This document shows, in pieces, positions 41,476 through 52,202 of a DNA stretch of 64,000 nucleotides. Within the stretch, counting starts at the first letter, position 1; every line of letters starts with the position of its first letter. The position numbers and the translations under genes are program-made. This stretch comes from Schizosaccharomyces osmophilus (Eukaryota; Ascomycota; Schizosaccharomycetes; Schizosaccharomycetales; Schizosaccharomycetaceae), in contig NC_079239.1 in the NCBI RefSeq assembly GCF_027921745.1, positions 1,887,501 through 1,951,500 of the forward strand, in the 5' to 3' direction. The notes under the pieces were generated by a model. That model was not told where the DNA came from. It saw only the letters and a program-made list of their open reading frames with translations, and did not search any database.

Positions 41476-44400
41476 TTACTGCATAGGAGCACAAGTACAA
41501 AACAAGTTCTTGTCACCATAAGCATCGTCTATACGTGCCACGGTTGGCCAAAATTTGCGTTCAAGAAGTATAGGTAAGGGATACACTGCGCGTTCACGCG
41601 AATAAGGACGGTTCCATTCCTCCGTAACCAAGTCTCTTTGAGGATGAGGTGCATTGGTTAGTAAATTGTTACCCTTAGGCTGTTTGCCCTCCTCAATTTC
41701 ACGGATTTCTTGACGTATAGATATCAAGGCGTCACAAAAACGATCCATTTCATACATACTTTCAGACTCTGTGGGCTCGACCATCAGAGTATTGGTAATA
41801 GGCCAGGATAGAGTCGGTGCATGGAAACTGTAATCTTGTAAACGCTTAGCAATGTCAGTAGCCTCGATACCGGAACTAGCCTTGAATTCACGAGCATCTA
41901 AAATGAATTCATGAGCGCAGCGGTTGTTTTCGTTGGCATAAACGAGCTTGTAATAAGGAGCCAAACGTGCAGCCATATAATTTGCGTTCAACAAAGCAGC
42001 CTTGGAAGCATCACGTAGTCCATCAAGACCCATCATTCTCATATAAGCCCAAGAAATAGGCAAGATGCTAGCAGAACCATAAGGAGAAGAACTAACGGAT
42101 CCAATGGATTTTGAGCCACCACATTGAACAACCGGACTAGAAGGTAAAAAGTCAGCTAAATGACTTTTCACGCAAATAGGGCCAACGCCAGGACCACCAC
42201 CACCGTGAGGTATGCAAAAGGTCTTGTGAAGATTGAAATGACATACATCAGCACCTAAATCGCCAGCTTTGCATAACCCAACCATTGCATTCATATTGGC
42301 GCCATCAAAGTAAACTTGGCCTCCGTTTTGATGGATGATATTTAAGGTCTCCTTTACTCCATGTTCAAAAATACCAAAGGTGCTAGGATAAGTAACCATA
42401 AAAGCAGCCAAATCATTAGAGTATTTCTCGGCCTTTGCTTTTAAGTCATCAAAATCTAAGTTACCATTGCTTAAGCATTTCACGGGAACAACTTTTAAAC
42501 CAGCCATAGCCGCAGAAGCAGGGTTAGTACCATGAGCAGAAACAGGAATTAGGCAAATGTTGCGATGTCCTTCACCTATATATTTCTGGTAGGCACGAAT
42601 TACACTTAATCCTGCATACTCACCAGAAGCCCCAGAATTGGGTTGAAAACTAGCAGCATCAAATCCAGTAAGATTAGTGAGCATCAACTCCAAATCATTA
42701 ATTAAATATTTATAACCCTGCACTTGATCTTTGGGAGCATAAGGATGAATATTGGCAAATTTCGGATTCGAGACAGGGTTCATTTCTGATGCTGCGTTCA
42801 ATTTCATTGTGCAGGAACCAAGAGGAATCATAGCGTGGGCTAGAGAAAGATCTTTGGACTGAAGATAACGAATGTAACGCATCAGTTCAGTCTCAGAGTG
42901 ATATCTGTTAAATACAATGTGTTGCAAATATGGAGTTTGACGACGCAATTCCTCAGGAAAAACAGAAACAGACAATTCTTCAACGGAGTTAACAGACTTG
43001 CCATTGTTTAGGTTTTCAATAAAAGTTTCTGGGCTTGAAGGAATTCCAAAAATGCTAAACAATTGTCTCAAATCTTCACTTGTTATGCTCTCGTCCAAAG
43101 ATAAAGAGACAAACGTGTCACTAACTTTGTGTAAATTGTAACCGTGGGCCAATGCTCTTTCTATTAAAGAGTTAGCACAGTGAACATTGATTGTCAAGGT
43201 GTCGAAAAAATGATTCTTATTCGAAATTTTATAACCTGCACTTTCCAAAGCAAGCTTTAAAACTTGCGTGAGGGAATAAATCCGACTAGCAATATGTTTC
43301 AAGCCTTCAGGTCCGTGGTAAATGGCATAGAACGCGGACATATTAGCCAAAAGAGCTTGAGCAGTACAGACGTTACTCGTAGCCTTTTCACGACGAATAT
43401 GTTGTTCTCTAGTTTGCAAAGCCAACCTATAAGCAGGGTTTCCAAGGCGATCTTTACTGAGACCCACGAGACGACCAGGCAATTTCCTCTTGAATTCATC
43501 TTTACAAGCAAAAAAGCCAGCATGGGGACCACCAAAACCCATTGGTAAACCAAAACGCTGGGTTGAGCCGACAGCAACATCGGCACCCCATTCACCCGGT
43601 GTCTTCATAAGAGTAAGAGCTAGCAAATCTGTGACAGCAACCACGTGCATGTTTGAGGAGTGAGCGGCTGATGCGAGGTGAGTATAGTCGAAAATAGAGC
43701 CATCAGCAGTAGGATACTGCACGAGGATACCAAAAGCATCCTTCTCATTTGCCGTGATAACTTCAGGGGAGATATCAGCTACTTTTACATCAATGTTAAA
43801 ACCGCGAGCGCGAGTGCGAAGAACAGATAATGTGTTGGGGTAAATATTAGAGTCAACCAAAAACGTTTTACGCTTTTTACGATCACCGGCCATGATCATA
43901 ACCATAGCTTCACCTGCCGCAGTGGCTTCATCTAGAAGACTAGCGTTACTGATGCTCAGGCCGGTCAAGTCGGTAACCATCGTTTGATAATTCATCATAG
44001 ACTCCAAACGTCCTTGAGAAATTTCTGTTTGGTAAGGAGTATACTGGGTGTACCATTCCGGATTTTCAAACACATTTCTAATAATGGCAGGAGGAACCTT
44101 AACATTGTAATAGCCCATACCAATAAGAGTTTTTACCAGTTTATTTTTGTTAGCTACATTTTCCGTTAGTTCGCCAACTTCACTTTCTGAGTAATTTGGT
44201 GCTGTATGAGATTTATCAATGTCGAAAGAAGGAAAATGCTTATTGCTATTCTCTTTCGCACGAACATTTCCTGGGATAACGTCATTCAAGAAAGACTCAA
44301 AATCCTTGTAACCAAGCGTAGAAAGTTGATACTCTTGCTCTTCCTTAGAGGGACCGATGTGACGACGACCAAATGTATCTAAAGGAGGTACAAAGTTTTT

Positions 44401-44526
44401 GTGAGAAGTTTTATTGGAATAAGTCAAATGAATGTTCCTCCTTGGTAAGAGAAGCGAACAGTTGCTATGAATGCTTTTGACGATCCCCTGCAAGGAAATG
44501 GTTTTTTTAGACGAAGCGAAAACCAT
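41476..44526 (-). CDS. gcv2: Glycine dehydrogenase (decarboxylating), P-protein
   Basis: PLP-dependent P-protein of the mitochondrial glycine cleavage system. The 1016-residue protein has a basic presequence (about 1-45, then LDTFGRRHIGPSKEEQ), the N-terminal half with YTPYQTEISQGRLESMMNYQTM, and the C-terminal half with MIPLGSCTMKLNA, FQPNSGASGEYAGL and the PLP-lysine segment NLHKTFCIPHGGGGPG (Lys near 768). Homodimeric P-protein length. Position fits S. pombe SPAC13G6.06c. The upstream region runs toward the rps6 gene, and a possible microprotein gene is divergent from it. Confidence 0.97.
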   Translation of the reverse strand: MVFASSKKTISLQGIVKSIHSNCSLLLPRRNIHLTYSNKTSHKNFVPPLDTFGRRHIGPSKEEQEYQLSTLGYKDFESFLNDVIPGNVRAKENSNKHFPSFDIDKSHTAPNYSESEVGELTENVANKNKLVKTLIGMGYYNVKVPPAIIRNVFENPEWYTQYTPYQTEISQGRLESMMNYQTMVTDLTGLSISNASLLDEATAAGEAMVMIMAGDRKKRKTFLVDSNIYPNTLSVLRTRARGFNIDVKVADISPEVITANEKDAFGILVQYPTADGSIFDYTHLASAAHSSNMHVVAVTDLLALTLMKTPGEWGADVAVGSTQRFGLPMGFGGPHAGFFACKDEFKRKLPGRLVGLSKDRLGNPAYRLALQTREQHIRREKATSNVCTAQALLANMSAFYAIYHGPEGLKHIASRIYSLTQVLKLALESAGYKISNKNHFFDTLTINVHCANSLIERALAHGYNLHKVSDTFVSLSLDESITSEDLRQLFSIFGIPSSPETFIENLNNGKSVNSVEELSVSVFPEELRRQTPYLQHIVFNRYHSETELMRYIRYLQSKDLSLAHAMIPLGSCTMKLNAASEMNPVSNPKFANIHPYAPKDQVQGYKYLINDLELMLTNLTGFDAASFQPNSGASGEYAGLSVIRAYQKYIGEGHRNICLIPVSAHGTNPASAAMAGLKVVPVKCLSNGNLDFDDLKAKAEKYSNDLAAFMVTYPSTFGIFEHGVKETLNIIHQNGGQVYFDGANMNAMVGLCKAGDLGADVCHFNLHKTFCIPHGGGGPGVGPICVKSHLADFLPSSPVVQCGGSKSIGSVSSSPYGSASILPISWAYMRMMGLDGLRDASKAALLNANYMAARLAPYYKLVYANENNRCAHEFILDAREFKASSGIEATDIAKRLQDYSFHAPTLSWPITNTLMVEPTESESMYEMDRFCDALISIRQEIREIEEGKQPKGNNLLTNAPHPQRDLVTEEWNRPYSRERAVYPLPILLERKFWPTVARIDDAYGDKNLFCTCAPMQ

Positions 44527-45036
44527 GCCAACGAAGTAGCCCGTTTCGCGAGCTGAAGGGACACCAAGGGTTCAGAATTTGAAATAAAGTAAGCAATTCA
44601 AATTTGCTAATAGACCAGATCCGTGTATAAAAGAGCTGAAATTGACGACCTTAGTATTGATGAGATAATTCACTAATTCGGTGTGCAATTGTAAGCATTC
44701 AGCAATTGATTTTTTTGTTGACTACTGCAGCAGATTTAGGCAACTGGTAAATATATATATAAATAAAAAAAAGAGTATCATGATTGTCTTCATGCGAGAT
44801 AGCAAAATAATCCCCGTGTGTTTACACCTGCTACCTTTGGCACTCGAGTAACATGAAATTTTTTTGTTTACGTCGAGTGAAAAGCTGCGATTATTGAAAA
44901 CAAGATTAACAAATTTGATGGGTAACGATGATTACCATTAAGAAGACCGTTCTTTTGTCATATTATGTATGCATACTGTTTAGTTTAGCAAATCTGTTGG
45001 TCGAAAAGAATCCTTACTCCAGCATATAAAATCTGA
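44527..45036. other. gcv2 promoter region
   Basis: Includes a forkhead-like TTTGTTTAC near 44865-44875 and, at 45025-45031, a TATAAAA facing the candidate microgene. No other gene. Confidence 0.5.
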
Positions 45037-45207
45037 ATGTGGCATTTCTTCTATTACCTTGGTTCTTGTAAGATTTTTTAAATGTACATATACATATTAT
45101 CTTAATTTTCATTTATTTTTTTTTTAGACGAAGAGGAAGGAAGCATGAGTTTTGTTGACGTATTCAAATATGTGAAAATTCGCGATAATTTCACGGCTCC
45201 TGCTTGA
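45037..45207 (+). CDS. Candidate spliced microprotein (36 aa)
   Basis: Two short segments join in frame across a well-formed intron: 45037-45067 and 45128-45207, with a 60-base intron (GTAAGA donor, CTTAAT branch, T-rich tract, TAG acceptor). The product begins MWHFFYYLGSYEEEGS and ends MSFVDVFKYVKIRDNFTAPA. A TATAAAA lies 6 bases before the first ATG. If transcription starts the usual 25-40 bases downstream of it, the intron would be in the 5' UTR and translation would begin at the second ATG (45145), giving 20 residues. No family is recognised. The evidence is splice signals, frame agreement and a promoter motif only. Confidence 0.35.
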
Positions 45208-45511
45208 CTGCAAACTTCACAAATCCATCCTCATGGATGTTTATGTGTAATTTAAACATACTTAATAGTGATATGCGGCATTGCTCTTTTATTTCTTATA
45301 ACATCGGTCAGCTTTCCTATGGTTGCTTTCCAAGTATTTCAATGAAAACTGTTTGAATGCTGTTTTAAGATAAAGTGGTGTTCCTTGCTCTACAGTTGCA
45401 CTTTAAATAAGTAAATTTGAGTAAAGATACAGACAACTCCAGGTCCCAATGAAAATCCAAATGAAAACATTATTATATAGATGACCTAGTTACTTTGTGG
45501 ATATGTCAGCC
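45208..45511. other. Spacer before rps6 3' end
   Basis: AT-rich, nothing recognised. Confidence 0.5.
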
Positions 45512-46231
45512 TTACTTTCTTATAGAAGAGGCACGGCGAGCCTTGACAACATCCTTCTTTTGCTTTTGTTCAGCAACGCGCTTAGCCATCAACTGAGCAA
45601 ACTCGGCAGCAGCCTCACGGTTGTTTTCAGCTTGTCTGCGCTTGAGAGCAAAGCGGTGACGCTTGTGTTGGAGAGTTCTGGGAGTAACAAGGCGTTGGAT
45701 CTTGGGGGCCTTGGTGTAAGGCTTCTTGCCCTCCTTCTTGGGCTGAACCTCACGACGAATAACGAATTGGCGAACATCGTCTTCCTTGGTCAAGTTGAAG
45801 AAGCGGCGAATCTTAGAAGCACGCTTAGGTCCTAAACGCTTGGGGACGGTAACGTCGGTTAAGCCGGGAATGTCTTGTTCACCTTGCTTAACAATGGCAA
45901 CAGCGAGAACAGCCATATCTTGGTTGACGATGCAACCACGGACGGACTTACGCTTGCGCTCACCATCACGACGAGGGCGATAGCAAGGGTGACCAGCACG
46001 AAGCAAAAGACGAACACGGTGAGGAAGCAAGACACCTTGGAACATGGGGAAACCTTGCTTGTCATTACCACCGGTGATCTTGAAAACATACCCTGCGAAT
46101 TCAGGGCCTACAGAGTCTGCGGGAACTTCTTGGCCCATTCTCTTGTCCATGAAGACGCGGAGACGACGATCATCGTCAATTTCAATCAGCTTTTGAGTAC
46201 CATTTGCTGGATAAGAAATGTTCAACTTCAT
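45512..46231 (-). CDS. rps6: 40S ribosomal protein eS6
   Basis: Small-subunit protein of 239 residues, the ribosomal target of AGC/S6-kinase signalling. Typical start [20 protein letters not shown], central [49 protein letters not shown], and the C-terminal kinase-site tail ARRASSIRK. Intronless here. S. pombe has rps601/rps602; position fits SPAC13G6.07c. A HomolD sequence lies about 64 bases upstream in reverse orientation. Confidence 0.97.
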   Translation of the reverse strand: MKLNISYPANGTQKLIEIDDDRRLRVFMDKRMGQEVPADSVGPEFAGYVFKITGGNDKQGFPMFQGVLLPHRVRLLLRAGHPCYRPRRDGERKRKSVRGCIVNQDMAVLAVAIVKQGEQDIPGLTDVTVPKRLGPKRASKIRRFFNLTKEDDVRQFVIRREVQPKKEGKKPYTKAPKIQRLVTPRTLQHKRHRFALKRRQAENNREAAAEFAQLMAKRVAEQKQKKDVVKARRASSIRK

Positions 46232-46294
46232 TTTGTGTTGAGGTTCCCGGCAGGTTTTCTCACTCTTTGCCCAGTTTCCTGTACGCTAAAAAAA

Positions 46295-46302
46295 CAGTCA
46301 CA
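46295..46302 (+). promoter_or_regulatory. HomolD box of rps6 (inverted)
   Basis: CAGTCACA on the plus strand, that is TGTGACTG relative to the minus-strand rps6, 64 bases upstream of its ATG. HomolD is known from S. pombe ribosomal-protein promoters; orientation here is opposite to that of rps1. Confidence 0.7.
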
Positions 46303-46514
46303 TCTAAAGAAAAAATCAATGACTGCGTTAATAACAACTTAAAACGTTCGCTTAATTCAATACCTTAAATGCATCTATTTACTACCACAAATATCAATAT
46401 TTTATGGGAATAAGGATGGTTAAAAGGTAAACTATCAATGATGAACAGTGAATTATACAAGGAATAATGGAAGAAAAATAAACTACGCTTTTGACTTAAA
46501 TGTGAAATAAGAAC

Positions 46515-47975
46515 ATGCTTGAACAAAAACGATGTTCTGCGGATCCTATAAGTGTCGATGAAATAGTTGGAAATAGTATAATCGACCAAAAAGAAGGAGC
46601 ACCTCACATTCCGTATTCATATACAGATAATTTTTTTTTTTTTTCTTTTGGTCGACTATGGGAAGGATGATCCTGCACGACCTATGAACTGGCCAATCTC
46701 GAAAAAGGTCGTACACACAGCATTGTATGGAATGACTACATTTGCTGCTCAATTTAATAGTACAACAATGTCACCTACTACTGAGCAATTGAAGAATGCG
46801 TACCCCATCGGTCAAGAGACAGCTATATTAACTACATCTTTATATGTCTTAGGAATTGCTTTTGGCCCAATGGTGTTTGCACCTTTTTCAGAAATGTAGG
46901 GGAGAAAAATTGGTGTCCTTTTACCCTTCTTTATCTCCATGTTACTTACTGCAGGCACGGCGAGTGCAGATAATGTTGCAGTCATTATGTGCACTCGGTT
47001 CTTTTCAGGTTTATTTGCTGGTGCACCCATCGTTTCTACAGGTGGTGTCTTGGCCGATCTTTAGAACCCAGCACAAAGAGCCACTGCTTTGGTTTTTTAT
47101 TCTTATTTTGTCTTTACTGGTGCTGATATCGGTCCTATCAGTAGTTGCTTACTTACGGAAGGTTCAGACACAGCTTGGCGATGGCCATTATGGTTTATGG
47201 TGATCGTTCAGTCTGCCATTCTGCTTGTTAATTTGATAGTGGTTGAAGAAGCCTATGGTCCAGTATTATCAGCCAAAAGAGCTCTGCATGCTGTTCACGA
47301 TTAATATAATTAGATGCGAGAAAATTCGTCACCTTTCATCTTTTGCGTCCTTTTGCAATGATAGCGACGCCGATTGTTTTTTTAGCTCTATTCGCTAGTT
47401 GAGTGTATGGTATTCTTTGTATAGTATAAACCACCATTCCGTACATGTTTTACTTGTCAAGAAGTTGGCAGGGAACAGTCAGTACACTCCCCATAATTGC
47501 AATTTTCTTGGCGTAGTACTTGGCGGAATTTGTAATATGATTTGGAACAAAAGATATGCAGAATTACTTTCGATAAATGGGGGAGATCCTCTTCCCGAAG
47601 AAAGATTACCCTTAATGATGATGTTCGGCTGGCTCATGCCAGTCGGAATATTTGTCTTTGTTTGGACATCTGATGCCAATATTCACCGGGTAGCACAGTT
47701 TATTGGCATAGCCACGATTGGTTTATTAATAATTTTTCAAGGATGTCTAATTACCTTGTAGACACGTTTACTGCATCGGCGATTGCTGCGAACACATTTA
47801 CAAGATCCATTTCTGGAGTTACTTTTCCATTGTTTTCTCGTATCATGTTTAAAAAGTTAGCATTCACTGGGGTGGAACGCTAGTTTGATTTACTGCACTT
47901 GGAATGAATCCATTCCATTCCCTTTAATATTTTATTCTTTCGGTGGAAAATTACGTGGAAAAGCATTCCTATGTG
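46515..47975 (+). pseudogene. Decayed DHA1-type MFS drug/polyamine transporter
   Basis: Host-gene pseudogene. The N-terminal tail from the ATG at 46515 ends in a T-rich run (about 46630-46643) where the frame is lost. The core resumes as [20 protein letters not shown], then [23 protein letters not shown], a [23 protein letters not shown], another stop after TGGVLADL, then WRWPLWFMVIVQSAILLVN. The second half is scattered over frames ([60 protein letters not shown]). The order matches a full-length 12-TM DHA1 transporter, so it is a whole gene decaying in place: at least two internal stops and several frame changes. It lies between rps6 and the Fizzy gene, where I recall no transporter in S. 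pombe. Confidence 0.88.
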
Positions 47976-49066
47976 AATATCGTGTCTTAACTTATCGTCT
48001 TCATTTTTTATTTGTTTATCTCCTTTCATTTTTACTCTTCTAGTCTTATTCTTTCTTTCTTCATGTATATTAGGGTTATTAACCATAAATAACAGAAATG
48101 CAATCTGGTTGATTGCTTTAGGTATTGATATATGAACGTTGGTAGGATATCCGATTTATTAAGTTAATTAAACTAATTTTTCATTTTTTCAAATAACGAT
48201 TTGTTTTCTGTATATTTTGTTTTTAAGTCTTACCGATAATTATTTACTTCAGGAAACCTAGAACTAGACATGATGAAAAAGGTCTTTCTCATACTCTGCA
48301 TTTTGCAATACTTTCAAATACCTCGTAAATAGAAAGCCCACTGATTTTAACTCAAATGCTACCACAAATTGAGCATTATTCAAAACCATCTTTTGAATGT
48401 AAACAGGTTCAGTGATCTCTATTTATACTGAACAAAATTCTTGGCTCAATATTATGAATGCTAAAAAAACATTTCAAAATTATCCTTCAGCAATAAGAAT
48501 TCCAACGCGTTTTTCTACCTACCATTTCATACCAATTTTTTTTTTTTCTTTCAACTGTATTAAGCCATCTATCCTCACGTCAAACATTGTAATAAAGTGC
48601 ATGAATGAAAGCTTCAGCTGAAGGCGCGACTACACTTCGAGGCATCTTTACTCTCCGTTTTTATGACTAGATGATACTTTGGTTACCAGTATCGACTGAT
48701 CAACTTGCTTCTTTAAAAATGAGACAAGTGTACAACATCATAAAATCATTGGTTCCCAATCAGTAATCTATTTTTGCTAGGGTCTTCAAACCGCTCAGAA
48801 AAAATCCTAAACAAAAGAGCTGACTTCAAAGGTAAGAAATTACATTTATATAGTAACTTTCAAAAGAAACTTTTCTTTTTGAATTGACTGTGCTTTCCAT
48901 CTTATGTTGCTTCTGATTATGGTTGGCCGACATTGTTGATTTGTTTACATTGGTCCGTAGTTGCTAAACTCGTCGATACAATCACTCCGTCCACAAACGA
49001 GGCATTTACGAGGATACAAAACAATTGCTGCAGTTTCAATTAGCTTTAATACTTCGTCTTTTAGGA
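47976..49066. other. Intergenic before the Fizzy gene
   Basis: About 1 kb, AT-rich. A GTAAACA forkhead core (minus strand, 48942-48948) lies 120 bases before the Fizzy ATG, and TCTTTTAG directly before that ATG could be a splice acceptor for an unseen upstream exon. Confidence 0.45.
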
Positions 49067-50614
49067 ATGCATTCTCTATCAACTCTTTATGGAAATGCAC
49101 CTCCAGAGCGATCAATTGTATCTGCAGCTTCCTCGCCTCCAGGACCAGTATTTAACTCCCCGAACCACCTTTTCAGGAATAATCATTCGGCACATCGTCG
49201 TCCTGGTGGAAGAAGGAATGGCCCAACGGTAAGGACAGACTTGGATAGGTTTCTGCCTTTGTCTTCGAGTCCTGATGCTCTTCTGTTGTATCAGCAAAAC
49301 CCATTAGGAGCTCCATATTTACAGAAAAAAGACAACAAAAGGAATTGCTCAAACAATGGTTTGGATAAAGATCCGTATTACAATTACGATCGTTTACTAG
49401 AACATGTCTTGGAAATTGACAAGACAAGCCATGTATTTCGTTTCTCTCCAGAGACATCTTCTCGTTCCAACATTGTTCCAGTTACTTGGGAGCCAGAGAA
49501 CTATTCTCGCAAGAAGAAACATATTCCAGATCAAATCCTTCCTTTTCGGATTCTCGATGCTCCCGAGTTGCGAGACGATTTTTATACCACATTACTTGCA
49601 TGGTCTCCACGCGGCGAGCTAGCTATCGGTCTTGCCGAAAATGTGTATTTATGGACCGAAGGATTAGGACCTGTTGGTGTTTTGGAAACCAGCATGTACG
49701 ATGTAAGTAGTCTTTCCTATTCGTACGATGGTACTATTCTTGCCGTGGGACGAATTGACGGAACCATCCAGTTTTGGGGAAAAGGCGAAGTTCGGCCCAG
49801 AATTACCATTTACCATCCGGGCGATGTTGGCTGTATGGCGTGGAACCCTTCGTCAGACATGAATCGTATTTTAATCGGAAAGGGAAATGGTGAAGTCGTA
49901 ATTTACGACATATTCTGGTTTGATTCCACAGTTAAGGCCACCAAAGTGGGAACTATTTCTACTGCTCATGAAGAGCAGGTTTGCGGGTTGGCTTGGAATC
50001 ATGATGGCTCTCAATTTGCTACAGGAGGAAATGATAACAGAGTCTGCCTTTTCAATTCTTCTGAATGGGAGAAACCACTTTTTATTTGGCAGCATGATGC
50101 TGCAGTCAAGGCAATATCTTTCTGCCCCTGGCAAAAATCTTTACTTGCTACGGGAGCCGGCTCACACGACAAACATGTTCGATTTTATAACTGCAACAGC
50201 GGGAAGAAAATATCTGAGCTCTACTGTGGTGCGCAGATTACTTCAATCCATTGGTCTCCAAATTATAAAGAGTTTTGCGTAACTTTTGGCTATTCCGTGG
50301 AAACCGTTCAACACCGACTTGCTATTTATAGCTGGCCTGATCTGAAATGTCTCGTTTCTGTTTTACCATCCGTCTCTGACACTCGATGTGTACATTCTAT
50401 ATTGACTTGGACATACGATGATGCACGAAAGAAGCAGGTTCCTGGTAATAATATTGTCGTTGCAGGTAGTGATGAGACGGTTAAGTTCTTTGATTTATCT
50501 GAAAACTGTTCCTGGCATCACGATCGAGTTTTATCCTGGAATGGTATATTTGATTGTCAAATTTTGGAAATGCTGGAAGGCATGGATGGAACTTCTAATT
50601 ATCAGATACGCTGA
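49067..50614 (+). CDS. Cdc20/Fizzy-family APC/C activator (WD40)
   Basis: Co-activator of the anaphase-promoting complex. The ATG at 49067 gives 515 residues. It has a basic, disordered N-terminus with GRRNGPTVRTDLDRFLP, where DRFLP stands in place of the C-box DRYIP; then seven WD40 blades starting near PFRILDAPELRDDFYTTLLAW, including GLAENVYLW, VCGLAWNHDGSQFATGGNDN and AVKAISFCPWQKSLLATGAG; and a terminal Ile-Arg (NYQIR), the IR tail that docks on TPR subunits. In S. pombe the gene here is SPAC13G6.08, a divergent Cdc20/Fizzy member; a meiotic (Ama1/Mfr1-like) role is possible but not shown. An upstream exon cannot be excluded. Confidence 0.93.
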   Translation: MHSLSTLYGNAPPERSIVSAASSPPGPVFNSPNHLFRNNHSAHRRPGGRRNGPTVRTDLDRFLPLSSSPDALLLYQQNPLGAPYLQKKDNKRNCSNNGLDKDPYYNYDRLLEHVLEIDKTSHVFRFSPETSSRSNIVPVTWEPENYSRKKKHIPDQILPFRILDAPELRDDFYTTLLAWSPRGELAIGLAENVYLWTEGLGPVGVLETSMYDVSSLSYSYDGTILAVGRIDGTIQFWGKGEVRPRITIYHPGDVGCMAWNPSSDMNRILIGKGNGEVVIYDIFWFDSTVKATKVGTISTAHEEQVCGLAWNHDGSQFATGGNDNRVCLFNSSEWEKPLFIWQHDAAVKAISFCPWQKSLLATGAGSHDKHVRFYNCNSGKKISELYCGAQITSIHWSPNYKEFCVTFGYSVETVQHRLAIYSWPDLKCLVSVLPSVSDTRCVHSILTWTYDDARKKQVPGNNIVVAGSDETVKFFDLSENCSWHHDRVLSWNGIFDCQILEMLEGMDGTSNYQIR

Positions 50615-50942
50615 AGTTCCATTTCGTATATTTAAGGTATTTTTTTCTGTTATGTTTTTGATAACATGCCTTTTTAAAAGTCCGTCTGTCCAGGTTTCTC
50701 TTTTGTAAAGGCCAATGATTTTGTGTAAAAACATAAATTTTATAGAATCTATCAAATTTTTGTTTTTTTTTTTCTTTTTCTACTAGAAGTACGTTTAATA
50801 GCCTTCTTTTTTTTTTTTCTTTCCTGTTCTTTTCATCAAATTTCTCCTATACAGTCCGTAACAGTCATTTGAACCTAATCAAATACCAGTGAGCGCCTTT
50901 CTTGCTCGCATCACTATTGGAATTCTGAACTAAATCTTAAAA
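50615..50942. other. Short intergenic
   Basis: T-rich runs after the Fizzy stop (about 50757-50822). No gene. Confidence 0.6.
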
Positions 50943-51946
50943 ATGGAAGGTATTGATCTTGGCTTTTTGGCAGAAGGTAGTCTCAAGCAAAGCGATTTGT
51001 TTGACGTGGAATGTAGTCGAATTGGAGGACCTCCCCTATTACTCCGGTCAGAAGATGTATCTTCTTTAAAGGAAAGATGTGATTCCAACATGGACCTTTT
51101 ATTACAAATGTACGCACCCAAGAACAATGACGACTCGTTTCACCGTATCATCTATGTCTTTGCCAACAAAGATGGGAAAACTCAACAAGAAGGATGGACG
51201 AAGGGGTAAGTACATACCGTTGCATATGGACAGTGGAAGTAAAGCATTTATTTTGTCAGTATGGCCCGTATTTGAGTCGAGAGATGTTTACATTTTACGG
51301 ACCAGCTGAAAAGCTTGCTATTATTAGCCACTCAAATATCTCTATATCATTGTGGTTGCCTGCGACTAACTATAATTCTATCAGGGTCCGTGTGTTCAGA
51401 TGCCAGGCTTCAGAATCGGAATTCGAAAACCTCAACCTTACATTAGATGAGAGTTCAAATTCAAAACTATGTAATGCACGGGAAATAGAGGTGGATTCTG
51501 AGCCATCGAATGAAGCATTGGAAGTTCAGCCAAAAATCCTTGAGGACGTGAAAGTGGAAACCGAAAATCCAACAAACGAGCCTTATACAAAAGCTACTGG
51601 TGACACTTCCTTTCTAAAATTCCAGAAGCGTATATCCAGAGCTCCAGACCAAATACTACGCTATTATCATTCTGCTTCCGCCGAGCCTTTATGGTGTAAT
51701 AAGGATGGAATCCCTACCAGTGTCCCCGATTGCTCTTGTGGTGCAAAGCGGATTTTAGAAGCGCAAATTGTCTCTACTTTATTAACTGAGTTGAATATTG
51801 ACCACTCTGCGGAAGATGCCCTTGACTGGGGTGTCCTATCCATATACACTTGCTCTGAATCTTGTAATTTAGCAAACAAGGGTATTGCAGAAGAAGTATG
51901 CTGGCTTCAAAAGTTTTCAGATCAAGGCATTGAAGCACCTGAGTAA
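50943..51946 (+). CDS. Tsr4/PDCD2-type rRNA-maturation chaperone (spliced)
   Basis: PDCD2 family: dedicated chaperone of ribosomal protein uS5 (Rps2) and 40S biogenesis factor. Exon 1 is 50943-51205 and exon 2 51385-51946. The 179-base intron has a GTAAGT donor and an ACTAAC branch 10 bases before TATCAG. The splice joins [20 protein letters not shown] to VRVFRCQ, restoring the family order LYVFAC...WRVFRCQ. The C-terminal PDCD2_C domain follows ([50 protein letters not shown]). N-terminal zinc-ligand pairs seem reduced (one Cys before [10 protein letters not shown]). Near the stop, GAGTAAGG could serve as a donor; joining to 52018 would extend the frame to 52099. Matches the second Tsr4 homologue of S. 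pombe, SPAC13G6.09. Confidence 0.85.
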
Positions 51947-52163
51947 GGGAAACGTGGATATTTTCTATTTTGTTAATTTCGGTTTGGTTTCAAGGGTTTT
52001 CTTGTTTTCATTTTCAGTAGGATCTACGAATACATCGCTGACTTCTCTATCCCGTTTGATACACCATCAAGAAGACGTTTGTATTTCGTAAATAAATGAA
52101 GCTGTCATTGAATTATAGGCGTCCGTTTTTTACTTGCTCCCCTTGCCAAGGATATCTTCAATC

Positions 52164-52202
<39 letters not shown>

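Noticed and set aside
51206-51384. Coding extension in the Tsr4-like gene through 51206-51384
   Set aside because: The interval has a donor, an ACTAAC branch and an acceptor, and removing it restores the PDCD2 order; translating it would not.
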